Part shown: one piece after another, positions 41,980 to 50,210 of the stretch
Numbering within the stretch: position 1 is the first letter of the stretch
Layout: each line of letters begins with the position of its first letter
The notes under the pieces: generated by a model
Told to the model about the DNA's origin: nothing
Seen by the model: only the letters and a program-made list of their open reading frames with translations
Databases searched by the model: none
Program-made: the position numbers and the translations under genes
NCBI RefSeq assembly: GCF_022200785.1
Contig: NZ_CP087585.1
Coordinates: 496,001-560,000, forward strand
DNA length: 64,000 nt
Origin: Pedobacter mucosus
GTDB taxonomy: Bacteria > Bacteroidota > Bacteroidia > Sphingobacteriales > Sphingobacteriaceae
Reading direction: 5' to 3'

Positions 41980-43059
41980 TTAACCTTTAACTTTCAACTC
42001 TTTTTTATGAAGATTCCACAGCCAAATCACAATATCCTGGTAACTATCGGTGCCCTTTTTTTGGTTATTAAGTTTTAGGAAACTATCAAAGGCAGCGTCC
42101 ATATAGCCAAACATTTCACCATTGTATTTACGCCAAAACTCTTTTTCGGTTTTAAAATCAGCCAAAACTCCAAGCGATAACTTATCGTGTAAGGTCTTAT
42201 AATCTTCAGGAGATTTAATCCTGATTTCAAATAAAATATACCGAAGCATTTCATAATTCGCAGAATACTGGTAATTAATATCAAGGCTATTACTTGCTGT
42301 TAAATAGCCCAAAAGATTTGCTTCATCTTCATAAGCAACACCTAATTGGTGTGCAATTTCGTGGCAAGAAACATATGGTTTTACAAAATCTGGCAAATTC
42401 ATATTCATGTTAGCTTCGCCAGAAAGTGGCGCATAGTAACCCTCGATGCCTATTTTGCTTACAAGCCATGGGTTTAAAACTGATTTTAAACAAGGATTTG
42501 AGTAGCGAAATAGTGAATTTTTTTTCTCCATTAAAGCATAAGCATTCGCTGAGTTGTTTTCCAAATTGCTAATGGAATAAACAGGGATTTTCGTTTGTTT
42601 CAACTTCAAATCATTAGTTTTCTTAATAAAGTAATCGCCAAGCAAAACCAGTTCTTTAACTGAATATTTTTCATTACCGATACCCAATTCTTTGCTAATA
42701 CTTGGTCGGCTGTAATTTAAGCCCCAAACTATTTTGAAGATGATATAAAGAATTAGAAAGAAATTTAAAACCTGCAATGGAACGATAAATCTATGTTCTT
42801 TTTTTAAAGTTTTTCGTTTTTTTATAAAATGGATGGTTTTGAAAATCACAAAACCGATAAGCAAAACGTACAAAATATCACCAATGGCAAAAGAAAAGAT
42901 TGAGGAGATATACCTTAAAGAAGAAGATATGTAGGGATAAAATCCCGTAGAATAATATTTTTGGACTTGGGTAGGGAATAAGCCGAAGAGGAAAATCAGA
43001 AAGCTAGTCCCCAAAAAAAAGACTAGCTTTACTAAAATTCGCTTAATTTCCTTTTGCAT
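41980..43059 (-). CDS. DUF3810 membrane protein with HExxH motif
   Basis: 359 residues. Three N-terminal transmembrane helices (about 8-28, 57-77, 93-113), then a soluble domain. That domain holds YAPLSGEANMNMNLPDFVKPYVSCHEIAHQLGVAYEDEANLLGYL: His233-Glu234-x-x-His237 followed by Glu244/Glu246, the gluzincin-like zinc peptidase pattern. The family is catalogued as DUF3810. A membrane-anchored metallopeptidase is a reasonable inference but not shown. It overlaps the dihydroorotase stop by one base (TAATG), so it is translated with pyrC. No obvious biochemical link between the two. Confidence 0.88.
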   Translation of the reverse strand: MQKEIKRILVKLVFFLGTSFLIFLFGLFPTQVQKYYSTGFYPYISSSLRYISSIFSFAIGDILYVLLIGFVIFKTIHFIKKRKTLKKEHRFIVPLQVLNFFLILYIIFKIVWGLNYSRPSISKELGIGNEKYSVKELVLLGDYFIKKTNDLKLKQTKIPVYSISNLENNSANAYALMEKKNSLFRYSNPCLKSVLNPWLVSKIGIEGYYAPLSGEANMNMNLPDFVKPYVSCHEIAHQLGVAYEDEANLLGYLTASNSLDINYQYSANYEMLRYILFEIRIKSPEDYKTLHDKLSLGVLADFKTEKEFWRKYNGEMFGYMDAAFDSFLKLNNQKKGTDSYQDIVIWLWNLHKKELKVKG

Positions 43060-44393
43060 TATCTCTCAAATGTTAGTCGCTTGCCAATCTGGTCGGTAGT
43101 GAATCTGCCTTTTTGATAAGCCAAGTTTCCGGATACAAAAGTGTGCGTAATACTTGCTTGAAAAGTATCGCCATCAAACGGACTCCAGCCACATTTATAA
43201 AAATTATTAAGTTTGGTCACTTTCCATTCGTCCTTTAAATCTACCAAAACTAAGTCTGCCCAATAGCCTTCACGAATAAATCCACGTTTTTCGATATTGA
43301 AACAAATGGCCAAATTATGAGCTGTTTTCTCTGCAATTTTCTCTAAAGAAATTTTACCTTGTAAATGCATCTCGAGTAAAGCCGGTAACGCATGTTGAAC
43401 CAATGGTCCGCCGGATGGTGCTTGAGAATAAGGTTGATTTTTTTCTTCTAGAGTATGTGGCGCATGATCAGTTGCGATCACATCAATATTATCATTCAAA
43501 ATCCCTTGTAAAATTCCATGTTGGTCTTCTTCGGTTTTTACAGCAGGATTCCATTTAATAAAGTTTCCTTTTTTAGCGTAATTCTTATCATTAAACCATA
43601 GATGATGAACACATGCCTCTGCGGTTATTTTTTTATCTTTTAAAACGATTGTATTATCGAACAAGGCAATTTCTTTTGCTGTCGAAATATGGAGAACATG
43701 CAAACGGGTGTGGTAACGCTTTGCCAATTCAACTGCTAAAGATGACGATTTATAGCAAGCTTCAGCGCTACGAATAAGAGGATGCATTTCAATTGTTAAA
43801 TCATCACCATATTTTGCTTTGAACTCTGCGAGATTATGGCGAATCGTTGCTTCATCTTCACAATGGGTTGCCACCAAAATTGGTGCTTTACTAAATATAT
43901 TTTCTAGTGTTTTTTCATTATCAACCAACATATTTCCGGTTGATGAGCCCATGAAAACCTTTATTCCACAAACATTTTTTGGATCAGTTTTCAAGACTTC
44001 CTCAATATTATCGTTGCTTGCGCCCATATAAAATGAGTAATTAGCAAGGGAAGTTTCAGCTGCAATGTTGTATTTATCTTGAAGTAAATCTTGAGTCAAG
44101 GTATTTGGAACAGTGTTTGGCATCTCCATGAAAGAGGTAATTCCACCAGCAACAGCCGCCATGCTTTCTGTAAAAATATCTGCTTTGTGCGTTAAACCTG
44201 GTTCGCGAAAATGAACCTGATCATCAATCATTCCCGGCAAAAGATATTGACCTTCTGCATTAATTTCTTGTGCATCAGGAACCGATAAATTTTGACCGAT
44301 CTTCTCAATAAATCCATCTTTAATTAGTACATCGGCTACTATTTTTTGTCCCTCGTTTACAATTGTGGCTGCTTTTATCAGGTAAGAATTCAT
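43059..44393 (-). CDS. pyrC: dihydroorotase
   Basis: Cyclises carbamoyl aspartate to dihydroorotate in pyrimidine synthesis. 444 residues, class I-like amidohydrolase. Seen: LPGMIDDQVHFREPGLTHKADIFTESMAAVAGG (about 51-85), MEMPNT, the GIKVFMGSSTGNML region, LHVLHISTAKE (about 223-233), and VIATDHAPH with the catalytic Asp (about 312-320). The usual H-x-H metal pair after LPG is Q-x-H here (Gln59, His61), confirmed at codon level (CAG). The gene is 46% of the way to the DEAD-box helicase start, and divergent from it. DUF3810 follows in the same message. A -7 box ends five bases before the ATG. Confidence 0.93.
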   Translation of the reverse strand: MNSYLIKAATIVNEGQKIVADVLIKDGFIEKIGQNLSVPDAQEINAEGQYLLPGMIDDQVHFREPGLTHKADIFTESMAAVAGGITSFMEMPNTVPNTLTQDLLQDKYNIAAETSLANYSFYMGASNDNIEEVLKTDPKNVCGIKVFMGSSTGNMLVDNEKTLENIFSKAPILVATHCEDEATIRHNLAEFKAKYGDDLTIEMHPLIRSAEACYKSSSLAVELAKRYHTRLHVLHISTAKEIALFDNTIVLKDKKITAEACVHHLWFNDKNYAKKGNFIKWNPAVKTEEDQHGILQGILNDNIDVIATDHAPHTLEEKNQPYSQAPSGGPLVQHALPALLEMHLQGKISLEKIAEKTAHNLAICFNIEKRGFIREGYWADLVLVDLKDEWKVTKLNNFYKCGWSPFDGDTFQASITHTFVSGNLAYQKGRFTTDQIGKRLTFER

Positions 44394-44398
44394 GGTTT

Positions 44399-44406
44399 CA
44401 AAGGTA
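44399..44406 (-). promoter_or_regulatory. -7 box TACCTTTG for pyrC
   Basis: Exact TAnnTTTG match on minus, with five bases (AAACC) between the box and the ATG. Confidence 0.6.
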
Positions 44407-44514
44407 GTAAATTAGTATAATGTTGTAAGTAATAAGTTTTAAGTAGTAAGTATGCGAGATCAAGTTTCTGCGGATGAAAGGTGGAAATTGAGTTTTTGGC
44501 ACTGTATTGAGTAG

Positions 44515-44606
44515 AATAAACCTGATATAGTGGAAATACTTTTTGATGCACGTCTTCGACAAGCGCAAACTGACAATCGCAAAAAGATTGGAATGAAGGC
44601 AGGACT
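44515..44606 (+). repeat. dispersed hairpin-family element, diverged copy E
   Basis: 5' box AATAAACCTGATAT (44515-44528) and 3' box AAGGCAGGACT (44596-44606) match the family. The stem is CAATC/GATTG (44574-44578 and 44586-44590) around GCAAAAA, with a longer spacer after the 5' box and a loop that departs from TTTTTCT. Confidence 0.5.
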
Positions 44607-44736
44607 ACCTTAACCGAATAATTACTGAAACTGCTTTTCTAAAAATTTTGAAACATATAAGGAATATAAGAAATTTTAATTTTTAAGTGGCTTTGGTCTT
44701 TCTGCATTGGTCTTTAACCATTAAGCTTAAAAACCC

Positions 44737-44744
44737 TATCTTTG
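44737..44744 (+). promoter_or_regulatory. -7 box TATCTTTG for the DEAD-box helicase
   Basis: Exact TAnnTTTG match followed by TGCGCT and the ATG at 44751, six bases apart. Confidence 0.6.
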
Positions 44745-44750
44745 TGCGCT

Positions 44751-46106
44751 ATGGCAAAATCGTTTGAAGAATTTAAGTTAAATAGGCAAATTTTAAATGC
44801 AGTTGCCGATGCAGGTTACACCGTTGCCACGCCAATACAGGAGAAAGCCATTGCGCCAGTGCTATCTGGACAGGATATTTTCGGTATTGCAGAAACTGGA
44901 ACAGGAAAAACTGCAGCTTTCGTTTTGCCAATTTTAATGCAATTAAAATATGCTCAAGGTGAAAATCCAAGGGCTTTAATTTTATCGCCGACACGCGAAT
45001 TAGCCATGCAAATTGCCGAACAAGTGAAGTTATTTTCTACGTATACAGATCTACGATCACTTGTAATTTTTGGCGGAATCGGTCCGAAAACTCAAAAGGA
45101 ACAAATTAAAAAAGGTATCGATATTTTAATTGCTACACCTGGTAGATTTCTAGATTTATATTTAGACGGCGACATTAATACGCAGAGCTTAAAGTTTTTA
45201 GTATTAGATGAAGCTGATAAAATGATGGATATGGGCTTTATTGGCTCTATCCATAGAATTTTGGAGATTGTTCCTCGTAAACGTCAAAATTTATTGTTTT
45301 CAGCAACAATGAGCGAATTGGTTCAAAAAATCGCTGGAGATTTTTTGAATAATCCATTGGTAATTGAGGCTTCAGAACAGGCTACACCTGCGGCTAATGT
45401 AACTCAAGCGTTGTATTTTGTTCCTAATTTTAAAACGAAAATTAATTTACTTCAGCATTTATTAAAGAATGATGAGACCTTTAAACGACTCATAATTTTC
45501 TGTAAAACCAAAACTGTTGCTGATAATATTTACAGTTTTATTGAACGTAGATATGGTACAGCAAATGTTAGGGTAATCCATGCAAATAAAGGTCAGAATA
45601 CTAGAATTAATTCTATTAATAGCTTTAAAGAAGGTAATATCCGTGTTTTAGTGGCAACAGATGTGGCAAGTAGGGGTATTGATGTGAGTGATGTTAGTCA
45701 TGTAATAAATTTTGACGTACCCATTATTATTGAAGATTATGTACACCGTATTGGTAGAACAGGACGGGCTTTTTCTAAAGGTGATGCGATTACTTTTGCT
45801 ACGGATGCGGAAAAATATTACATCCGTAAAATTGAAAAACTAATTCGCCAATATATTCCAGTTGTAGAAATACCTGAAGGTGTTTTTATAGATGAAACAC
45901 CTTACGAGGAACGTCAGTTTATTGCTAAAGAAATTGATTTGCAGAAACGTAAGGAAGATCCAGAATTTAAAGGCGCCTTCCACGAGAAGAAGCATGCTGC
46001 GGCGATTGATAAAAAAGTAAGAGAAAAAGCAAAAGAGAAGGCTGGAAAGACAATTAAAAGTTTCAAAAAAGGCAAGAAATTTGATAAGAAAAATAATGAA
46101 ATTTAG
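44751..46106 (+). CDS. DEAD/DEAH-box ATP-dependent RNA helicase (RhlE-like)
   Basis: 451 residues from ATG 44751; an in-frame TTG nine bases earlier is inside the promoter box and is not used. Helicase core: Q-motif region GYTVATPIQEKAIAPVLSGQD, motif I AETGTGKTA, Ia PTRELAMQ, II VLDEADKMMDMGF, III FSATMS, IV LIIFCKTK, V ATDVASRGIDV, VI HRIGRTGRA. The C-terminal about 80 residues are basic (RKEDPEFKGAFHEKKHAAAIDKK...KKGKKFDKK), the RNA-binding tail of RhlE/CshA-like proteins. Acts in RNA or ribosome remodelling. It overlaps the following membrane gene by 11 bases. Confidence 0.95.
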   Translation: MAKSFEEFKLNRQILNAVADAGYTVATPIQEKAIAPVLSGQDIFGIAETGTGKTAAFVLPILMQLKYAQGENPRALILSPTRELAMQIAEQVKLFSTYTDLRSLVIFGGIGPKTQKEQIKKGIDILIATPGRFLDLYLDGDINTQSLKFLVLDEADKMMDMGFIGSIHRILEIVPRKRQNLLFSATMSELVQKIAGDFLNNPLVIEASEQATPAANVTQALYFVPNFKTKINLLQHLLKNDETFKRLIIFCKTKTVADNIYSFIERRYGTANVRVIHANKGQNTRINSINSFKEGNIRVLVATDVASRGIDVSDVSHVINFDVPIIIEDYVHRIGRTGRAFSKGDAITFATDAEKYYIRKIEKLIRQYIPVVEIPEGVFIDETPYEERQFIAKEIDLQKRKEDPEFKGAFHEKKHAAAIDKKVREKAKEKAGKTIKSFKKGKKFDKKNNEI

Positions 46107-46368
46107 AGTTACTCCTTTAAATATTGTCGGAGCAATTGCTTTAGGATTAGTCGTATTTAATATTTTAAGTCCGAAAGATACGACCCCACGGCATGTTGAT
46201 ATGAGTGGTTTCTATTTATTGATTTTAGCCTGCTTAATTATCGTAACTTTTATTACAGACTTAATTTTTCGTGCTATTTTAAAAGATCTAAGAAAAATCT
46301 GGATCATTGAATCCGTTTTTATAATTTTTACTGCAATTTTGATCATAATTTTACAAAAGGCAATTTAA
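46096..46368 (+). CDS. small three-helix membrane protein, 90 aa
   Basis: Starts at ATG 46096, inside the end of the helicase gene (11-base overlap), so translation is coupled. Three transmembrane stretches: LNIVGAIALGLVVFNIL (about 8-24), FYLLILACLIIVTFITDLIFRAIL (about 36-59) and IWIIESVFIIFTAILIIILQ (about 67-86). Family not recognised; no motif beyond the helices. The location behind a helicase gene is not informative about function. Confidence 0.7.
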   Translation: MKFRVTPLNIVGAIALGLVVFNILSPKDTTPRHVDMSGFYLLILACLIIVTFITDLIFRAILKDLRKIWIIESVFIIFTAILIIILQKAI

Positions 46369-46456
46369 TTGAGCAATAACTTAATACTAAAATAAGCATC
46401 TTTGCAGCCGTAAATTAATCGGTTTAATCCAATAAATCGGTGTAATCAATTAAAAA

Positions 46457-46792
46457 ATGAAGACAGCAGAAATTAAAATTACAGTCGAATTAGATGATAG
46501 CAATAATCCAGATAATATACTTTGGGAAAGTACAGATGCTGAAACGACTGATAAAGTACCCGTAAAAGCGATGATTTTAGCACTTTGGGATCATAATTAT
46601 AAAAATTCAATGCGTATTGATCTTTGGACAAAAGACATGCCGGTTGATGAGATGAAGCGCTTTTTCTATGAAACTTTGCAAACCATGGGTGATAGCTTTT
46701 TAAAAGCCACAAATGAAACGTTGATTGTTGAAGATTTACGTGATTATTGCGCTCACTTTGCTGATAAAATGGGGATAATTGAAGGACAATAA
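46457..46792 (+). CDS. gldC: gliding motility protein GldC
   Basis: 111-residue GldC: MKTAEIKITVELDDSNNPDNILWESTDAE at the start and KAMILALWDHNYKNSMRIDLWTKDMPVDEMKRFF in the middle are family-typical, as is the end YCAHFADKMGIIEGQ. GldC is a small cytoplasmic protein needed for full gliding in Flavobacterium and widespread in Bacteroidota. No gldB is next to it in this window. A CATCTTTG box about 55 bases upstream is close to the consensus but not exact. Confidence 0.9.
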   Translation: MKTAEIKITVELDDSNNPDNILWESTDAETTDKVPVKAMILALWDHNYKNSMRIDLWTKDMPVDEMKRFFYETLQTMGDSFLKATNETLIVEDLRDYCAHFADKMGIIEGQ

Positions 46793-46902
46793 GCGAGTTT
46801 AGGTTTTGCGTAACAAGTTTTAAGTAACTGCGCTAACCATATTTCACGAAGTTTTTAACATATTGTATAGCTTAAACTGATAACATTTAATTTATTACTC
46901 AA

Positions 46903-47301
46903 ATGTTAATTTTAAATAAATTTTTTGCCTGGGTGGGTGTTTTACTTTGCGTAATTGCAAGTTTTTGTCCGATGCTTAAGGTGCCTATCAAAGGTAATTG
47001 GAACCTTTATCAATCCGATGCTAGATTATTTCTGATCACTTATGCCATAATTGGAATCGCAGTTTTATTTCTTTTTATAAGATGGCTCGGCGCATTTCGG
47101 TTTATGACGTTTGTTATGGCAATTTGGTATGTTTTGGCAATTGCTGCAGTGTATTTCACCTCGAATAATTATACAAAATATGGTTTTGCCAATAAATTAA
47201 TCGGCAAAGTTGTTCATTTTCAATGGGGTTGGATTGTGCTTTTAATTGGCGTTTTATTTATGCTTTTTAGCGTTAAACGCGGTCAAAAAATTACAGCATA
47301 A
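46903..47301 (+). CDS. hypothetical four-helix membrane protein, 132 aa
   Basis: Family not recognised. Four transmembrane stretches: [19 protein letters not shown] (about 7-25), [19 protein letters not shown] (about 43-61), [20 protein letters not shown] (about 68-87) and [17 protein letters not shown] (about 109-125). The loop after the first helix, [14 protein letters not shown], is typical of small bacterial membrane proteins of unknown role. It converges on the cupin gene. Confidence 0.68.
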   Translation: MLILNKFFAWVGVLLCVIASFCPMLKVPIKGNWNLYQSDARLFLITYAIIGIAVLFLFIRWLGAFRFMTFVMAIWYVLAIAAVYFTSNNYTKYGFANKLIGKVVHFQWGWIVLLIGVLFMLFSVKRGQKITA

Positions 47302-47323
47302 TTAATTTTGGCTACAAAATCGG

Positions 47324-47734
47324 TTAAGAATTTATGTCTTTTATAAAGTAATCGTTAGCGTCACTTGCTATCGGAATATAAATTCTTTCCCATTCCTCTC
47401 CATCTAAAATTTCCCAAGTATGGCCTGCGCCTTCCGTGTCGGCTGCAATCAAAATAATTCCTGGCTCAAGGATAAAAGTCTTCCCGCTGGTTACCGCAAA
47501 TCTCAATTTTCCTTTTATGGTTATCACAAATTGCCTTCTAGGAGCAGGATGAGCAATATTTTCATTCGTGTTCACTTCAGTTTGAGCAAAAAAATATGTT
47601 GACTTTACATGCTGTCCAACGGGTATTTTGCCAATTTCAAAGTCGCACGCATCATTTTCAATATTTATTAAACGAATCGTTTTAAGGAAATTTTGATCAT
47701 TATTGGTTTTAGCTTTTGTTAACTGGGTATCCAT
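47324..47734 (-). CDS. cupin-domain protein
   Basis: 136 residues with a single cupin barrel: YFFAQTEVNTNENIAHPAPRRQFVITIKGKLRFAVTSGKTFILEPGIILIAADTEGAGHTWEI (about 47-110). HPAPRRQFVI holds the first conserved metal segment and GHTWE the second. The residues fit a small metal-binding cupin, but the reaction is unknown. It starts 3 bases after the ogt stop on the same strand, so the two form one unit; the reason is not clear. Confidence 0.82.
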   Translation of the reverse strand: MDTQLTKAKTNNDQNFLKTIRLINIENDACDFEIGKIPVGQHVKSTYFFAQTEVNTNENIAHPAPRRQFVITIKGKLRFAVTSGKTFILEPGIILIAADTEGAGHTWEILDGEEWERIYIPIASDANDYFIKDINS

Positions 47735-47737
47735 ATT

Positions 47738-48223
47738 TTAAAATCTTAGTTCTGTCTGACCTATTTTTGCAATTTCCTTTTCGTGCTGTAATAACCACTT
47801 TTTTCTCCATAATCCACCAGCATAACCAACTAATTTGCCATTACTACCTATTACGCGATGGCAGGGAATCACAATCGCCAAATTATTTTTTCCATTAGCT
47901 GCTGCAATGGCTCGTATCGCTAAGGGTTTATGGATTGAAAATTTTGTATAAGAAACAGTTTGAGCATATGGTATATTTGATAATTTTTGCCAAACCTCTT
48001 GCTGAAATTCAGTTCCTTTTTGTTTTATAGGGAAATCAAAATATTTTAAAGTGCCATGGAAATATAATTGTAATTGCATAGCAACTTTCTGCGTAAGCAA
48101 GTTTTCATGTAAGCATGTTAAATCTATTTCTGAAAAAGTAATTTTAAATACGAAATCATCCCCAGCTAAAATGGTTATTTTGCCTATTGGCGATTCAATA
48201 TGAGATGCAAAATGATTTTCCAT
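47738..48223 (-). CDS. ogt: methylated-DNA-protein-cysteine methyltransferase (Ogt-like)
   Basis: Repairs O6-alkylguanine by stoichiometric transfer to its own Cys. The 161-residue protein has the active site IPCHRVIGSNGKLVGYAGGLWRKKWLLQHE (about 119-148), preceded by FQQEVWQKLSNIPYAQTVSYTKFS (a recognition helix), as in Ogt/AGT. No N-terminal AraC-type Ada domain. Single-domain form. Co-transcribed with the cupin gene 3 bases downstream. Confidence 0.95.
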   Translation of the reverse strand: MENHFASHIESPIGKITILAGDDFVFKITFSEIDLTCLHENLLTQKVAMQLQLYFHGTLKYFDFPIKQKGTEFQQEVWQKLSNIPYAQTVSYTKFSIHKPLAIRAIAAANGKNNLAIVIPCHRVIGSNGKLVGYAGGLWRKKWLLQHEKEIAKIGQTELRF

Positions 48224-48339
48224 TCGTAAGCTATAGATTTACAGATTTTTATTTAAAATTAAAGAAAAGTCCGAGTCTAAACGTTAAACAAAATTACAAC
48301 AATCCAACAAACTAGCCTAGCAATATTTATCAATAAAAG

Positions 48340-48347
48340 TATCTTTG
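48340..48347 (+). promoter_or_regulatory. -7 box TATCTTTG for ccmB
   Basis: Exact TAnnTTTG match, followed by CGATA and the ATG at 48353, a five-base gap. It starts the ccmB-ccmC-ccmD unit. Confidence 0.6.
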
Positions 48348-48352
48348 CGATA

Positions 48353-49018
48353 ATGCAGCTGGCCAAAGAAGTTAAATATTTAATTCACAAGGAGGTACTA
48401 TTAGAATGGCGCTCTAAGTATACCATTAATGGTGTTTTACTCTATGTAGTTTCCACTATTTTTACTTGCTATCTATCATTTGTAAGCCTTGGTGATAAGT
48501 TAACATGGAATGCATTATTTTGGATAATTATGCTTTTTGCTTCAATAAACGGGGTTTCAAAAAGCTTTCTTCAAGAAACTAAGGGGCAACAGTTATATAG
48601 CTACGTTTTAGCAAGTCCGGCGGCAATACTAATTTCAAAAACAGTTTATAATACACTGCTAATGTTGATTTTAACAACTATTGCTTTGGGTTTTTACTCG
48701 TTGGTTTTTGATACATTTACCCCTCCAGATCTATTAATGTATTATGTTGCTGTTATTTTGGGTGCCATAAGTTTCTCAACTGTATTTACAATGGTTTCTG
48801 CGATTGCAAGTAAATCAGGAAATGGTGGGATGTTAATGGCAATTTTAAGTTTCCCCATCATAATTCCGGTGCTTATTTTACTCATAAAATTATCTAAAAA
48901 TGCAGTAGATGGTTTACCTTGGGATACCAGTTACGATGAAATAGCCATGTTATTGGCTGTTAATGTGATTACAGTTTCTACATCGTTATTGTTATTTCCA
49001 TACCTTTGGAGAGATTAG
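48353..49018 (+). CDS. ccmB: heme exporter membrane subunit CcmB
   Basis: 221 residues with six transmembrane helices, the permease subunit of the CcmAB complex that powers release of heme from CcmE during cytochrome c assembly. The N-terminus KEVLLEWRSKYTINGVLLYVVSTIFTCYLSFV (about 14-45) and the loop KSFLQETKGQQLYSYVLASPAAILISKTVYN (about 70-100) match the family. No ccmA gene is adjacent in this window; the upstream neighbours are on the other strand. Followed after about 160 bases by ccmC. Confidence 0.88.
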   Translation: MQLAKEVKYLIHKEVLLEWRSKYTINGVLLYVVSTIFTCYLSFVSLGDKLTWNALFWIIMLFASINGVSKSFLQETKGQQLYSYVLASPAAILISKTVYNTLLMLILTTIALGFYSLVFDTFTPPDLLMYYVAVILGAISFSTVFTMVSAIASKSGNGGMLMAILSFPIIIPVLILLIKLSKNAVDGLPWDTSYDEIAMLLAVNVITVSTSLLLFPYLWRD

Positions 49019-49181
49019 TAAAATGATAGAATTAGAGAGTGATTTAATTAGAGAATAGGAATTTCTCTAACTGATAGAATTTGATTTTCTATAATAATAA
49101 AATGAAATATAAAATGGTTGGTAAGTGGTTGAGAGAAAACATTCTCGCATTCAAAAGTCACTCATTCAAAATTAAATATAT

Positions 49182-49841
49182 ATGAATAAAACTTGGTGGA
49201 AAATTTTAGGTTCAATGCTGGTCATTTATACTGCAATTGCAGGATTATTGCTTGGCGTACCGCGTTTACCTATTTTAAATGAAACAATCAGAAATTTGTA
49301 TTTCCACGTACCAATGTGGTTTGCCATGATTGTTTTGTTTTCTATCTCCGTTTTTTACAGCATTAAGTCGCTAAGTACAAAAAGTGAAATAGATGATTTA
49401 AAAGCTGTTGAAAGTGTTAATGCAGGTATTATTTTCGGAATTTTAGGTTTAGTTACCGGTGCAATTTGGGCCAAATTTACTTGGGGACAGTTTTGGAGCT
49501 TTGATCCGAAACAAAATTTTGCAGCAATTTCTATTCTCCTTTATTTCGCTTATTTAATACTTCGCAATGCGATAGATGAAGAACAAAAAAGAGCTAAAAT
49601 TTCTGCTATCTATAATATTTTTGCTTTTCCGATGATGGTGGTTTTACTTTTCGTTTTACCACGATTAAAAGATTCATTACATCCTGGCAATGGCGGTAAC
49701 CCGGGTTTTAATAGTTACGATTTAGATAGTCGTATGCGAATGGTTTTTTATCCTGCCTGTTTAGGATGGATTTTAATAGGTTATTGGGTTTATACTATTC
49801 GTTTCAGGATTCGTTCCATAGAAAATAAACAACAATCATAA
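49182..49841 (+). CDS. ccmC: cytochrome c maturation protein CcmC
   Basis: Membrane heme handler that loads heme onto CcmE. 219 residues, six transmembrane helices. WWD-type region: WAKFTWGQFWSFDPKQNFAAISILL (about 91-115), and the two histidines that flank it: FHVPMWF (about 41-47) and SLHPGNGG (about 165-172). Starts with MNKTWWKILGSMLVIYTAIAGLLLG. The next gene is a CcmD-like protein 17 bases away. Family assignment is secure, with the WWD somewhat diverged (FWSFDPKQN), as in Bacteroidota. Confidence 0.92.
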   Translation: MNKTWWKILGSMLVIYTAIAGLLLGVPRLPILNETIRNLYFHVPMWFAMIVLFSISVFYSIKSLSTKSEIDDLKAVESVNAGIIFGILGLVTGAIWAKFTWGQFWSFDPKQNFAAISILLYFAYLILRNAIDEEQKRAKISAIYNIFAFPMMVVLLFVLPRLKDSLHPGNGGNPGFNSYDLDSRMRMVFYPACLGWILIGYWVYTIRFRIRSIENKQQS

Positions 49842-49858
49842 TTACTAATAGATAAAAA

Positions 49859-50077
49859 ATGAAAAAAATTGCTTTCTCTCTAATATTAATGCTGGTTACA
49901 TTACAGCTATTTGCGCAAAATAACGATGTAGAAATGGCCGATACGCTTCGAAACGATGGTAAAATATACGTTGTTGTTATCTGTATCGTAATTATTCTGG
50001 TTGGTTTATTGCTGTATCTTTTCTCGTTAGACAAAAGATTAAAAAAAATCGAAAAAGAAAATATCTTAAAAAACTAA
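49859..50077 (+). CDS. ccmD: CcmD-family small membrane protein
   Basis: 72 residues: N-terminal hydrophobic leader (MKKIAFSLILMLVTLQLFAQ), a short loop, one transmembrane helix (IYVVVICIVIILVGLLLYLFSL, about 41-62) and a basic coiled tail DKRLKKIEKENILKN. The single helix with a charged heptad tail is the CcmD layout, a small anchor that binds CcmC and CcmE. Assigned mainly by its position 17 bases after ccmC and by layout, since the family has almost no conserved residues. Confidence 0.78.
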   Translation: MKKIAFSLILMLVTLQLFAQNNDVEMADTLRNDGKIYVVVICIVIILVGLLLYLFSLDKRLKKIEKENILKN

Positions 50078-50210
50078 ACCCAAACAGTTTAAAGCTTGTT
50101 TTTAGACTAAAATAGTTTGGTGTTAGCTATACACTAAGTGTTTTTTCATTTGGATATGTACGATTTTTTTAAGCAATTTTGCGGCAGACTTAATTCATAA
50201 AAAATAAATA

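Larger units (their letters stand above)
44394..44750. other. 357-bp gap between divergent pyrC and DEAD-box helicase genes
   Basis: Contains the two promoters at its ends and a diverged hairpin-family element (44515-44606). No gene seen; the short open frames here lack any family feature. Confidence 0.7.
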
